This document shows positions 43,737 through 52,671 of a DNA stretch of 64,000 bases, piece by piece. Position 1 is the stretch's first letter, and each line of letters opens with the position of its first letter. Both the position numbers and the translations under genes were made by a program. Under the pieces are notes generated by a model. It had not been told where the DNA came from. It made no database searches and saw nothing but the letters and a program-made list of their open reading frames with translations. This DNA comes from CAYPHJ01 sp964410485 (GTDB taxonomy: Bacteria > Desulfobacterota > Binatia > UBA9968): assembly GCA_964410485.1 (NCBI GenBank), contig CAYPHJ010000001.1:1-64000 (forward strand), given 5' to 3'.

Positions 43737-45515
43737 ATGAAAAAGAGCGGAGCAGAAATCTTCGTTGAGTCGCTCAGACATGAAGGCGTGAAGACTGTTT
43801 TTGGATTGCCCGGCGGCGTCGTACTGAAAATTTTCGACGTTCTTTGCCAGCAGAAAGACATCGAGTTGGTTCTGACGCGTCACGAACAGGGAGCCGCGCA
43901 CATGGCGGAGGGATATGCCAAGGCCACCGGCAAAGCCGGTGTGGTACTGGTGACCTCTGGTCCTGGAATGACAAATATTGTCACGGGACTTGCGGATGCC
44001 TACATGGATTCTGTTCCTTTGGTTGCTTTTACCGGTCAGGTTTCGACAAATTTAATCGGCAACGATGCTTTTCAGGAGGCGGACAACGTCGGCATCAGCC
44101 GCCCATGTACGAAGCACAATGTATTGGTCAAGGACGTGAACGATCTGGCGCAAACCATCAAGGAAGCGTTTTATATCGCGACAACCGGCAGGCCTGGACC
44201 GGTCCTGGTTGATATTCCGAAGGACGTGAGCATCGAAAAGACCGAATTCAAGTATCCCGAGCAGGTGAAGTTGCGCGGGTACAGTCCCACCATCAATGGT
44301 AACAAACATCAGATCAAGCAGGCTGCCGAGGAGATACTCAGAGCCAAGAAGCCGATGATCTATGTTGGTGGTGGAGCGATTTTTTCGGATGCCGCGGGTG
44401 AAATCCTGGAGTTGGCCGAAATTACGCAAATCCCCGTAACCATGACGCTCATGGGGCTCGGCAGTTTTCCCGGGGCCCACCCTTTGTCCTTGGGCATGCT
44501 CGGAATGCACGGCGGTTACTGGACCAATATGGCCATGCATCATGCTGACCTTCTGATTGCCATCGGGGCCCGTTTTGATGACCGCGTGACGGGAAAGTTG
44601 TCTGAATTTTGTCCCGAGGCACGCGTCATTCACATCGACATCGATCCGACCTCAATCAAGAAAACGTTTCATGCCCATATTCCGATTGTCGGTGATGTCA
44701 AGACGGTTGTCCGGCAGTTGAATGTCATGTTGCGTTCGTTGGACGGCAATCCGGCGGAAATTCAAGCGGCGCGCGCGCCCTGGTTAAAACAAGTCGAAGA
44801 GTGGAAGAAAGCACACCCTCTCGCTTACAAGCAGGATGACAAAGTTATCAAGCCCCAGTTCGTCGTCGATAAGCTGTTCGATTTGACGAAGCACGAAGCG
44901 ATTGTCGCGACCGACGTTGGCCAGCATCAAATGTGGGCGGCGCAGTATTTTAAAGGGACCAAACCGCGGACCTGGTTGACGTCGGGTGGCTTGGGCACGA
45001 TGGGTTTTGGCTTTCCTGCAGCACTGGGAGCGCAAAAGGCATACCCGGATCGGTTGGTGCTCTGCGTCACGAGCGAAGGCAGCTTTCAGATGAACCTGCA
45101 AGAGCTGGCAACCGCGGTGGAACACAAACTGCCGGTTAAAATCGTTTTGCTGAACAATGGGTATCACGGCATGGTACGGCAGTGGCAGGACCTGTTCTAT
45201 GAAGGTCGCTACTCGGCCAGCTTTCTAGGTAAGTTGCCCGATTTCGTCAAATTGGCCGACGCTTATGGATTGCTGGGGCTGCGCGCGGTTACCCCTAACG
45301 AGGTCGAACCTGTCCTCAAGGAAGGGTTGAAGCACAAGGGGCCGGTTTTGTTGGATATTCACACCGATCCTTTCGAAAACTGCTATCCGATGATTCCAGC
45401 TGGAGGAGCTCAGCATGAGATGATGCTGGAGGACCCACCCGAACTCTTGCAAGCGCGGAAAGGTGGCGCACAAAAAAGAAAGGTGGATGAAGGGGAGGGT
45501 GTTCTTCCTGCCTGA
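43737..45515 (+). CDS. ilvB: Acetolactate synthase large subunit
   Basis: A 592-residue ThDP enzyme: EGVKTVFGLPGGVVLKIFD, the catalytic Glu in TRHEQGAAHMAEGYA, GPGMTNIVTGLADAYMDS, FAD-binding LGMLGMHGGYWTN and the ThDP motif SEGSFQMNLQELATA with NNGYHGMVRQWQ. The ThDP motif starts with Ser-Glu-Gly (usually Gly-Asp-Gly), a noticeable change. It condenses two pyruvates, or pyruvate and 2-ketobutyrate. Followed by ilvN. Confidence 0.94.
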   Translation: MKKSGAEIFVESLRHEGVKTVFGLPGGVVLKIFDVLCQQKDIELVLTRHEQGAAHMAEGYAKATGKAGVVLVTSGPGMTNIVTGLADAYMDSVPLVAFTGQVSTNLIGNDAFQEADNVGISRPCTKHNVLVKDVNDLAQTIKEAFYIATTGRPGPVLVDIPKDVSIEKTEFKYPEQVKLRGYSPTINGNKHQIKQAAEEILRAKKPMIYVGGGAIFSDAAGEILELAEITQIPVTMTLMGLGSFPGAHPLSLGMLGMHGGYWTNMAMHHADLLIAIGARFDDRVTGKLSEFCPEARVIHIDIDPTSIKKTFHAHIPIVGDVKTVVRQLNVMLRSLDGNPAEIQAARAPWLKQVEEWKKAHPLAYKQDDKVIKPQFVVDKLFDLTKHEAIVATDVGQHQMWAAQYFKGTKPRTWLTSGGLGTMGFGFPAALGAQKAYPDRLVLCVTSEGSFQMNLQELATAVEHKLPVKIVLLNNGYHGMVRQWQDLFYEGRYSASFLGKLPDFVKLADAYGLLGLRAVTPNEVEPVLKEGLKHKGPVLLDIHTDPFENCYPMIPAGGAQHEMMLEDPPELLQARKGGAQKRKVDEGEGVLPA

Positions 45516-45528
45516 GTTTGTCTAAAGA

Positions 45529-46050
45529 ATGGAACACATTATATCGGTTCTGGTTGAAAACAAGTTCGGTGTCCTGGCCAGAGTGGCGGGACTGTTCAGC
45601 GCTCGAGGGTACAATATTGAAAGTTTATCCGTAGCGCCGACCCTGGATCCGACTAGCTCGATGATTACGATTGTCACTATAGGCGATGATCGGATCATCG
45701 AGCAAATCATGAAACAGCTGAACAAGGTGGTTGAAGTTCTTAAAGTCGTGGACCTTACGGAAACCAACTTTCTGGACCGAGAAACCGCCTTAGTCAAGGT
45801 GCACACCAAACCGGAGCACCGAGATGAAGCTATGCGGTTGGCCGATATCTTTCGGGCCAAGATCGTCGATTCCTCCCCATCAACCTACACCATCGAGATT
45901 ACCGGTGACGTCGATAAGGTTGAGGCTCTCATCAATATGCTGAGACCCCTTGGCATCAAGGAGCTTGTACGGACGGGCCGTATCGCAATCTCGAGGGAAA
46001 CCACGCGGACGGCTTCTCCAAGGCGCGAACCGGCTTTGTTAAGAGACTAG
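45529..46050 (+). CDS. ilvN: Acetolactate synthase regulatory (small) subunit
   Basis: A 173-residue subunit with an N-terminal ACT domain (HIISVLVENKFGVLARVAGL and FSARGYNIESLSVAPT) that senses valine and a C-terminal ALS_ss_C domain (VVDSSPSTYTIEITG-type core). Starts 13 bp after ilvB. Confidence 0.94.
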   Translation: MEHIISVLVENKFGVLARVAGLFSARGYNIESLSVAPTLDPTSSMITIVTIGDDRIIEQIMKQLNKVVEVLKVVDLTETNFLDRETALVKVHTKPEHRDEAMRLADIFRAKIVDSSPSTYTIEITGDVDKVEALINMLRPLGIKELVRTGRIAISRETTRTASPRREPALLRD

Positions 46051-46120
46051 CCCCAGGCGTATTCACGCTCAACACGGAAAGATACGACAATCAGCCGGTG
46101 AGGCCTGCCGGAAAGCCCTC

Positions 46121-46191
46121 GGTCTCTCGAGTCCCAGATCTCGCGTCAGGGCGGGGAGGACTCGAGACTTCAGACCCGAGACTCGGAACGA
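46121..46191 (+). repeat. Dispersed intergenic repeat, copy C
   Basis: Lies in the 216-bp ilvN-ilvC spacer. Contains AGTCCCAGATCTCGCGTC, a G-rich centre, CTCGAGACTTCAGACCCGAG and ACTCGGAACGATC. Nearest match is the copy at 61660-61738, sharing GACTCGGAACGATC exactly. Confidence 0.65.
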
Positions 46192-46266
46192 TCGCCCGCG
46201 TTGACATCGACTCTCTGGGGGGGCATAGTTTTGGCTTAAATCTGGTAACATACAAGAGAGGCTGAC

Positions 46267-47283
46267 ATGCAAGTCTATTACGATCGCGACGCGGATTTAA
46301 CCCGACTCAAGGGTAGGCGGGTGGCGGTTCTCGGATACGGCAGCCAAGGTCATGCGCACGCGAACAATTTGCGCGACTCCGGGATTGATGTGGTTGTCGG
46401 TTTGAGAAAGGCGAGCAGATCCTGGGCAAAAGCCGAGGCTGCGGGACTCAAGGTTGCGGAAACCGCCGAAGCGGCTGCTGCTGCAGATATTGTCATGGTG
46501 CTCTTACCCGACGAACTGCAAGGGGAGGCCTATGAGACGGAAATCAAACCTGGACTGAAGAACGGAAAGTATCTGGCTTTTGGTCACGGATTTAATATTC
46601 ATTTCAAAAGAATCGTGCCTCCCCCGTCTGTCAATGTATTTATGGTGGCGCCCAAAGGCCCAGGCCACCTGGTGCGCAGTGAATTTGAAAAAGGACGCGG
46701 TGTGCCTTGTTTGTTGGCGCTCCAGCAAAATCCGTCCGGGGACACAAAGGAGGTCGGATTGGCCTATGCTAGCGCGATCGGCGGTGCCAGAGCCGCCGTT
46801 ATTGAGACCACGTTCAAGGACGAAACCGAAACCGACCTTTTTGGTGAACAGGCCGTGTTATGCGGTGGTCTCACAGCGTTGATTCAGGCCGGATATGAAA
46901 CTCTTGTGAAAGCAGGCTATCCTCCCGAGATGGCGTATTTTGAATGTGTCCACGAAGTGAAGTTGATTGTCGACCTGATCTACGAGGGCGGTCTAACGAA
47001 CATGCGGTATTCGATCAGCAATACGGCCGAATATGGCGACCTGACTCGCGGAAAAAAGGTCATCGGGCCGGAAGTCCGACAAGCGATGGAGGGTCTGCTG
47101 AAAGATATTCAATCCGGGAAATTTGCCGAAGAGTGGATCAACGAATATCGTTGTGGCATGCCCCATTTCTCGGAATTGCGCAAAAAAGCGGCTAATCATC
47201 CGCTGGAGAAAGTCGGCGAGGGACTGCGCAGTATGATGCCGTGGCTATCGCAAAATCGTCTGGTTGACAAGAATAAAAATTGA
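46267..47283 (+). CDS. ilvC: Ketol-acid reductoisomerase (class I)
   Basis: A 338-residue NADPH enzyme: VAVLGYGSQGHAHANNLRDSG near residue 18, VAPKGPGHLVRSEFEKGRGVP near 130 and the knotted C-terminal domain with TFKDETETDLFGEQAVLCGG and YECVHE-type FECVHEVKLIVDLIYEGG. It acts after IlvBN in valine, leucine and isoleucine synthesis. The ilvN-ilvC spacer contains a dispersed repeat, so its expression may be partly separate. Confidence 0.95.
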   Translation: MQVYYDRDADLTRLKGRRVAVLGYGSQGHAHANNLRDSGIDVVVGLRKASRSWAKAEAAGLKVAETAEAAAAADIVMVLLPDELQGEAYETEIKPGLKNGKYLAFGHGFNIHFKRIVPPPSVNVFMVAPKGPGHLVRSEFEKGRGVPCLLALQQNPSGDTKEVGLAYASAIGGARAAVIETTFKDETETDLFGEQAVLCGGLTALIQAGYETLVKAGYPPEMAYFECVHEVKLIVDLIYEGGLTNMRYSISNTAEYGDLTRGKKVIGPEVRQAMEGLLKDIQSGKFAEEWINEYRCGMPHFSELRKKAANHPLEKVGEGLRSMMPWLSQNRLVDKNKN

Positions 47284-47302
47284 CTGTTTTTCGGCCTTCA
47301 GA

Positions 47303-47932
47303 ATGGCTGTCGCGAAGGAAGGTTATCCCATGATCATTGCCACAGCAGCGCTGGCGGTGGTGATTTTTGCGCTTGGCTGGGTAGCCGTCGGTTTCGTTTC
47401 GTTACTGCTGACACTGGCGGTTACGGCGTTTTTCCGTGATCCGGAGCGAATTCCACCTGCGGGAGAAGGGCTCATTCTCGCGCCGGCGGACGGAAAGGTT
47501 GTCAGCATCGCTCGGCTTCCTCTTGGCGCCGCTCTCGCGCAAGCGGCGACTCGCATCAGCATATTCTTGTCGCCGCTCGACGTGCACATCAATCGAACGC
47601 CGGTCGAGGGTACAATCAAAGAGGTTTGCTATCGCCCGGGAAAATTCGTCGCGGCGTACAAAGCGGAGGCGTCGGAGCGAAACGAACAGAATATGTTGAC
47701 GTTGGTGGATTCTCGCGGGAGAAATTTCGGCGTGGTTCAGGTGGCCGGGGTGGTGGCCCGGCGCATCGTTTGTCGCGTCAAGCCGGGTGATACCGTCGCG
47801 CGCGGCGAGAGATTTGGTTTGATCATGTTTGGCTCCCGGACCGATCTTTATCTTCCTGAAGGCGCTCGAGTGGACATTGTGGAAGGTCAAAGGGTGCGCG
47901 GGGGAGAGACGATCGTAGGGAGGTTTGTATGA
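47303..47932 (+). CDS. psd: Phosphatidylserine decarboxylase proenzyme
   Basis: About 209 residues, the short archaeal/deltaproteobacterial type. A membrane segment (ATAALAVVIFALGWVAVGFV) is followed by FFRDPERIPPAGEGLILAPADGKV, SIFLSPLDVHINRTP and the self-cleavage site region FGLIMFGSRTD, where Gly-Ser yields the pyruvoyl group. The frame opens at a TTG at 47264 that overlaps ilvC; ATG at 47303 is preferred. Overlaps pssA by 4 bp. Confidence 0.9.
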   Translation: MAVAKEGYPMIIATAALAVVIFALGWVAVGFVSLLLTLAVTAFFRDPERIPPAGEGLILAPADGKVVSIARLPLGAALAQAATRISIFLSPLDVHINRTPVEGTIKEVCYRPGKFVAAYKAEASERNEQNMLTLVDSRGRNFGVVQVAGVVARRIVCRVKPGDTVARGERFGLIMFGSRTDLYLPEGARVDIVEGQRVRGGETIVGRFV

Positions 47933-48783
47933 GCGAATCTGAGGCTCCTCGAACCAACCCGCTTCAGGGTGCAAGAGTTCGGCTCTTAGAGCGGCGCGGC
48001 AGGCCGCGGGTTCCGCTAAAGCAAAGAGTACCGGCGGAAAAGCTGAAAAAAGGCGTCTATTTGATTCCTAGCCTTTTTACCGCCGGCAATCTGATGTGCG
48101 GGTTTTTCTCGCTTGTTTCCACCTTCAACGGCAGGTATGTTCAAGCGGCTCTCTTTATCATTTTCGCGCATCTTCTCGATGGCATCGACGGCTATGCCGC
48201 GCGCTTGACCAAAACCACGAGCCAATTTGGCGTCGAGTTTGATTCACTGGCGGACGTCGTCTCCTTCGGTTTGGCCCCAGCGATCCTTGTCTATTTCTGG
48301 GCTTTGGTCCCATGGGGGAATTGGGGCTGGTTGGCGGCGTGTACTTACGTACTTTGCGGCGCGCTGCGCCTATCGCGCTTTAACGTCCAAGCCCGCAACC
48401 CGGTAAAGAGTCACTTCGTGGGGCTGCCGATCCCCGTGGCGGCCGAGATGGTCGTCGCCACGGTATTTCTCTACTACTACATCGGGGGTGAGGGAGCGCC
48501 GAGCAAGCAAATCACGCTGCTCCTGGTGATCTACGGATTGGCAGCGTTGATGGTCAGTAACTTCCAATATTTTAGCTTGAAAAGTACCGACCTCAAAAAG
48601 CGCCGTTCGGTTTGGATATTCGTTTGTGCTATTATCATCATCAAATTGATCATTGCCGCGCCCCAGGTCATGTTTTTCACGATTGTTTTGTTGTATACAC
48701 TATCCGGTCCCTTTTTATGGTGTTTAACGACCTATAAGCGGCGACGGGAGAAGAGACTGGAAACTTCAGGCGCACTCAGCTAG
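47929..48783 (+). CDS. pssA: CDP-diacylglycerol-serine O-phosphatidyltransferase
   Basis: A 284-residue multi-spanning enzyme with the CDP-alcohol phosphatidyltransferase motif DGIDGYAARLTKTTSQFG then VEFDSLADVVSF near residues 85-112. It makes phosphatidylserine, which Psd converts to phosphatidylethanolamine. The 45-residue basic N-terminal extension is unusual but not informative. Confidence 0.93.
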   Translation: MSESEAPRTNPLQGARVRLLERRGRPRVPLKQRVPAEKLKKGVYLIPSLFTAGNLMCGFFSLVSTFNGRYVQAALFIIFAHLLDGIDGYAARLTKTTSQFGVEFDSLADVVSFGLAPAILVYFWALVPWGNWGWLAACTYVLCGALRLSRFNVQARNPVKSHFVGLPIPVAAEMVVATVFLYYYIGGEGAPSKQITLLLVIYGLAALMVSNFQYFSLKSTDLKKRRSVWIFVCAIIIIKLIIAAPQVMFFTIVLLYTLSGPFLWCLTTYKRRREKRLETSGALS

Positions 48784-48810
48784 ATCCAGCTTTGTTCAGT
48801 CTCTATGATG

Positions 48811-48844
48811 CTCCCGTTGGGCCGCCCGCGGGAGTTTTCATTTT
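48811..48844 (+). terminator. Hairpin plus T-run between pssA and leuA (terminator or attenuator)
   Basis: CTCCCG (48811-48816) pairs with CGGGAG (48829-48834), with a GC-rich loop, followed by TTTTCATTTT. A 13-codon ATG frame (48805-48846) runs across it with two Leu codons. It may terminate the ilv/psd/pssA transcript or attenuate leuA. Confidence 0.5.
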
Positions 48845-48877
48845 AGAGGGTTAGCTACGGAGCAAACGGAGGATTCC

Positions 48878-50437
48878 ATGCCAGCAGCAGATAATGTTGT
48901 CAAGATTTTCGATACAACGCTCAGGGATGGCGAGCAGTCACCGGGCGCCAGCATGACAGTGGAACAAAAGGTCGTCATTGCCAGGCAACTCGAAAAGCTT
49001 GGTGTCGACGTTATTGAGGCGGGGTTCGCCGCCTCTTCGGAAGGCGACTTTGATTCGGTCGTACGCGTCTGTCAGGAAGTTCGGCGTCCGACGATTTTGA
49101 GCCTTGCGCGGGCTCAAGAAGGCGACGTCAACAAAGCCTTGAAGGCCGTCGAACATGCCGTCAATCCAGGTATTCACATTTTCATTGCAACCTCGGATAT
49201 TCATCTCAAGCACAAACTCAGGATGTCGCGCGAGCAAGTCGTGGAGGCCGCGGTCAAAGCGGTGGCGCACGCCAAAAAGCATATGGACTACATTGAATTC
49301 TCGGCCGAGGACGCGTCTCGCAGCGATCCTGAGTTTCTGATTCAGGTCTTTCGTGAAGTGATCCGTGCCGGCGCCACCACCATCAACGTGCCGGATACGA
49401 CGGGCTACGCGATCCCTTCGGAGTTTGGCGTGTTGATCAATGACCTGATTGAGCGGACCGCGGGCGGCGATCGGGTGATTTGGAGCGCCCATTGCCATAA
49501 CGATCTGGGCCTCGCGGTGGCGAATTCGTTGGCCGCTGTGCACAACGGCGCACGGCAGGTCGAATGCACGATCAACGGCATTGGCGAGCGTGCGGGTAAC
49601 ACCTCTTTGGAAGAAGTCGTGATGGCTCTGCGCACGCGCAAAAACTATCTGGATCTCGACACGAACATCGTTACCGAACAGATCTATCCAACCTCCCGTC
49701 TGGTGTCTCAAGTTACGGGTATTCCGATTCCGATCAACAAGCCCATCGTCGGCGACAATGCCTTTGCCCACGAGGCAGGTATTCACCAGGACGGGGTCCT
49801 CAAGCACAAGCAAACCTATGAGATTATGACGCCCGAGTCCATTGGCATTCCGGGAAATCGGCTCGTGATGGGCAAGCATTCGGGGCGCCACGCCTTTGAC
49901 GAGCGGCTCAAATTTTTAGGGTTCAATCTCAGCAAAGAAGACATGAACCGTGCTTTCTCGCGTTTCAAGGCTTTGGCCGACAAGAAAAAGAACGTTTACG
50001 ACGAAGACATCGAAGCCATCGTGGCGGAGGAGATTCTCCGCGTTCCGGGGCAACCGGACCGCTACGAGTTGATCTATCTCAACGTCAACTCCAGTTCCGA
50101 CGGGGTCCCTGCGGCCACGGTAAAGATGCGCGTCAACGGTGAGGAACGAATGGATTATGCATCCGGAGACGGTATTGTCGATGCTTGCTACAAAGCCATC
50201 GTGAAAATTACGCGATCGCAATCCCAACTGGTTCGGTACACGGTGAACGCGATTACCGGCGGCGCGGATGCCCAGGGCGGTGTTTCCTGTGTCATCGAAC
50301 ACGACGGTCTGCGCGTCTCTGGGCAAGGAGCGCACACCGACATTATCATGGCGAGCGCGCTGGCATACATCAACGCGCTCAACAAGCTGGAGGGCAGAAA
50401 GCGCTACCGCCGCTCGTTGGAAAGGGAGGGACCATGA
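48878..50437 (+). CDS. leuA: 2-isopropylmalate synthase
   Basis: A 519-residue enzyme starting leucine synthesis: KIFDTTLRDGEQSPGASM at residues 9-26, SAHCHNDLGLAVANSLAA with metal His residues, INGIGERAGNTSLEEV, and the C-terminal LeuA regulatory domain that binds leucine (from about residue 390). GGAGG at 48867-48872 region precedes the ATG. The last 4 bp overlap leuB. Confidence 0.95.
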   Translation: MPAADNVVKIFDTTLRDGEQSPGASMTVEQKVVIARQLEKLGVDVIEAGFAASSEGDFDSVVRVCQEVRRPTILSLARAQEGDVNKALKAVEHAVNPGIHIFIATSDIHLKHKLRMSREQVVEAAVKAVAHAKKHMDYIEFSAEDASRSDPEFLIQVFREVIRAGATTINVPDTTGYAIPSEFGVLINDLIERTAGGDRVIWSAHCHNDLGLAVANSLAAVHNGARQVECTINGIGERAGNTSLEEVVMALRTRKNYLDLDTNIVTEQIYPTSRLVSQVTGIPIPINKPIVGDNAFAHEAGIHQDGVLKHKQTYEIMTPESIGIPGNRLVMGKHSGRHAFDERLKFLGFNLSKEDMNRAFSRFKALADKKKNVYDEDIEAIVAEEILRVPGQPDRYELIYLNVNSSSDGVPAATVKMRVNGEERMDYASGDGIVDACYKAIVKITRSQSQLVRYTVNAITGGADAQGGVSCVIEHDGLRVSGQGAHTDIIMASALAYINALNKLEGRKRYRRSLEREGP

Positions 50438-51525
50438 ATCACAAAGTCGCGGTGCTGCCCGGCGATGGCATCGGGCCCGAGGTGATGCGCGAGGCCACAC
50501 AGGTCCTGAATCAAGCGGCCCGCCTATATGGCTTCTCCGTTGAGTTGGAACAGGGTTTGGTCGGCGGGGCCTCGATTGATGCCGCGGGAAAACCCCTGAC
50601 GGATAGTGTTCTTAAACTTGCGAAACAGAGCGATGCCGTACTGCTTGGAGCCATGGGAGGTCCGAAGTGGGACGGGTTGGAGTATTCCGTCAGACCCGAG
50701 CGGGCGCTTCTTACGCTGCGCCAAGAACTGGGACTGTTCGCCAACTTGCGGCCCGTGAAACTGTTCTCTGCCTTGTCTTCGGCGTCGACGCTAAAAAAGG
50801 AGGTTGTGGAGGGTACCGATCTGCTCGTGGTGCGTGAGTTGACGGGCGGCATCTATTTTGGTCAGCCTAAAGGCGTGAGCAAGCTTCCGGACGGGACGGA
50901 GCGGGGCGTTAACACGGAGGTTTACACGACACCGGAGATCGAGCGCATCGCGCGCGTGGCTTTTGATGCCGCCATCAAGCGGCGCAAGAAAGTGACTTCG
51001 GTTGATAAAGCCAACGTATTGGAAGTCACGGAGCTCTGGCGCAAGGTGGTTACCCGTATTCATCATGACGAAGGTTATGTGGGCGTTGAGTTGGAACACA
51101 TGCTTGTGGACAATTGCGCGATGCAGCTAATCCGCAATCCCAGGCAGTTTGACGTTGTGGTGACGACGAACATGTTCGGCGACATTCTGAGCGACGAAGC
51201 GGCCATGTTGACGGGATCAATCGGCATGTTGCCTTCGGCAAGTCTCGGCGGCAAAGCAGGCATGTACGAGCCCGTGCATGGCAGCGCTCCGGATATCACT
51301 GGTAAAGACCAGGCCAATCCGCTGGCCGCCATTTTGAGCGTGGCCATGATGTTGCGCCACTCTCTCGATCAACCGGCGGCCGCGGAGCGCATCGAAAAAG
51401 CCGTTGAAGCCGTGCTCGACGAAGGCTATCGGACCGCCGATATCCAGGAACCTGGCCGTCGGCTGGTGGGTTGCGTTGAAATGGGCCAGCGGGTCCGTCA
51501 TCAGATTGATGCATTGCGGGGCTAA
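50434..51525 (+). CDS. leuB: 3-isopropylmalate dehydrogenase
   Basis: A 363-residue NAD-dependent dehydrogenase: KVAVLPGDGIGPEVMREA, LLGAMGGPKWDGLEYSVRPE, LLVVRELTGGIYFGQPKG, TSVDKANVLEVTELWRKVV and SIGMLPSASLGGKAGMYEPVHGSAPDI. A longer frame opens at 50185 inside leuA, but the ATG at 50434 gives the conserved N-terminus and ATGA coupling with leuA. Confidence 0.96.
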   Translation: MNHKVAVLPGDGIGPEVMREATQVLNQAARLYGFSVELEQGLVGGASIDAAGKPLTDSVLKLAKQSDAVLLGAMGGPKWDGLEYSVRPERALLTLRQELGLFANLRPVKLFSALSSASTLKKEVVEGTDLLVVRELTGGIYFGQPKGVSKLPDGTERGVNTEVYTTPEIERIARVAFDAAIKRRKKVTSVDKANVLEVTELWRKVVTRIHHDEGYVGVELEHMLVDNCAMQLIRNPRQFDVVVTTNMFGDILSDEAAMLTGSIGMLPSASLGGKAGMYEPVHGSAPDITGKDQANPLAAILSVAMMLRHSLDQPAAAERIEKAVEAVLDEGYRTADIQEPGRRLVGCVEMGQRVRHQIDALRG

Positions 51526-51531
51526 TAGATC

Positions 51532-52554
51532 GTGAAAAAGGAAAAGTACACTATCGCTATCGTCGGCGCCACCGGCGCGGTGGGCGAGCAGATGCGCGAA
51601 GTACTGGAGCAGCGCGAATTCCCTGTCGCCGAACTACGGTTGTTTGCGTCGGAGCGATCGGCCGGTCAATGTCTGCCGTTTGGCGGGGAACAAATCCGGG
51701 TTGAGGTTCTAAAAGAGGATTCGTTCGAAGGCGTTGACCTCGGATTGTTTTCCGCCGGAGCAAACGTCAGCGCAAAGTTTGCGCCGATTGCGGTGAAAGC
51801 AGGGGCGGTGGTCGTTGACAACACCTCCCATTTTCGCATGGCCCCCGATGTCCCGCTCGTAGTCCCCGAGGTCAATTCGATGGAGGTCGCCAAGTATCGC
51901 TCCTGCGGCATTATCGCCAACCCGAATTGCTCCACGATCCAGATGGTTGTGGCCTTAAAGCCGATCCACGATGCGGCGCGGATCAAACGTGTCGTAGTTT
52001 CGACGTACCAGTCCGTTTCCGGCGCGGGGCGTCAGGCGATGGATGAGCTGAACCGGCAAGTGATCGCGATTTACAACGGGCGCAACGTCGAGAAGGAAAA
52101 GTTTCCCCATCAGATCGCGTTCAATTGCATTCCTCATATCGACGCTTTTGTCGACGGCGGCTACACCAAAGAAGAGTTCAAGATGATCAACGAGACGCGC
52201 AAAATCTTGAACGAGCCTGCTCTTGCAATCACGGCGACGACCGTGCGCGTGCCGGTTTTTTGCGGCCACTCGGAATCGATCAACGTGGAGACCGAGAAGA
52301 AGCTCACGGCAGGCGACGTGAAAGCCATTTTGCGCGAGGCGCCGGGAATCATCGTTTGCGATGATCCCGAAAACAACGCCTACCCGATGGCCCTCGATGC
52401 TACCGGTACAGACGCGACATTTGTCGGCAGGATACGGGAGGATCATTCGATCGCCAACGGCATCAACTTGTGGGTGGTCGCCGACAATCTCCGCAAAGGC
52501 GCGGCGTTAAATGCGGTGCAAATCGCCGAAATTCTCGTCCGCGATTATCTCTAA
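51532..52554 (+). CDS. asd: Aspartate-semialdehyde dehydrogenase
   Basis: A 340-residue NADP enzyme of the aspartate-family pathway: TIAIVGATGAVGEQMREVLEQR, GLFSAGANVSAKFAP, catalytic Cys in IANPNCSTIQMVVAL and the later PVFCGHSESINVE with active-site His. GTG start 6 bp after leuB. Confidence 0.95.
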   Translation: MKKEKYTIAIVGATGAVGEQMREVLEQREFPVAELRLFASERSAGQCLPFGGEQIRVEVLKEDSFEGVDLGLFSAGANVSAKFAPIAVKAGAVVVDNTSHFRMAPDVPLVVPEVNSMEVAKYRSCGIIANPNCSTIQMVVALKPIHDAARIKRVVVSTYQSVSGAGRQAMDELNRQVIAIYNGRNVEKEKFPHQIAFNCIPHIDAFVDGGYTKEEFKMINETRKILNEPALAITATTVRVPVFCGHSESINVETEKKLTAGDVKAILREAPGIIVCDDPENNAYPMALDATGTDATFVGRIREDHSIANGINLWVVADNLRKGAALNAVQIAEILVRDYL

Positions 52555-52587
52555 CGGCCTCGCAGAGCGAGGAATTTCAAATTTCAG

Positions 52588-52635
52588 ATTTCAGATCTCA
52601 AGACTTCAGATTTGGCATTATCTGAGATCTGAAAT
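52588..52635. repeat. 13-bp perfect hairpin between asd and truA
   Basis: ATTTCAGATCTCA (52588-52600) pairs perfectly with TGAGATCTGAAAT (52623-52635) across a 22-nt loop. Flanking sequence iterates TTTCAGAT and TCTGAAAT, the same word in both senses. No T-run follows, so it is not a typical terminator. Confidence 0.75.
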
Positions 52636-52671
52636 TTTGATATCTGAAATGCTGAGCGAAGCGAAGCGTGC

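Noticed and set aside
50185..50433. 83-codon upstream extension of leuB inside leuA
   Set aside because: It is the shadow of leuA in another frame; the conserved LeuB start and ATGA overlap place the start at 50434.
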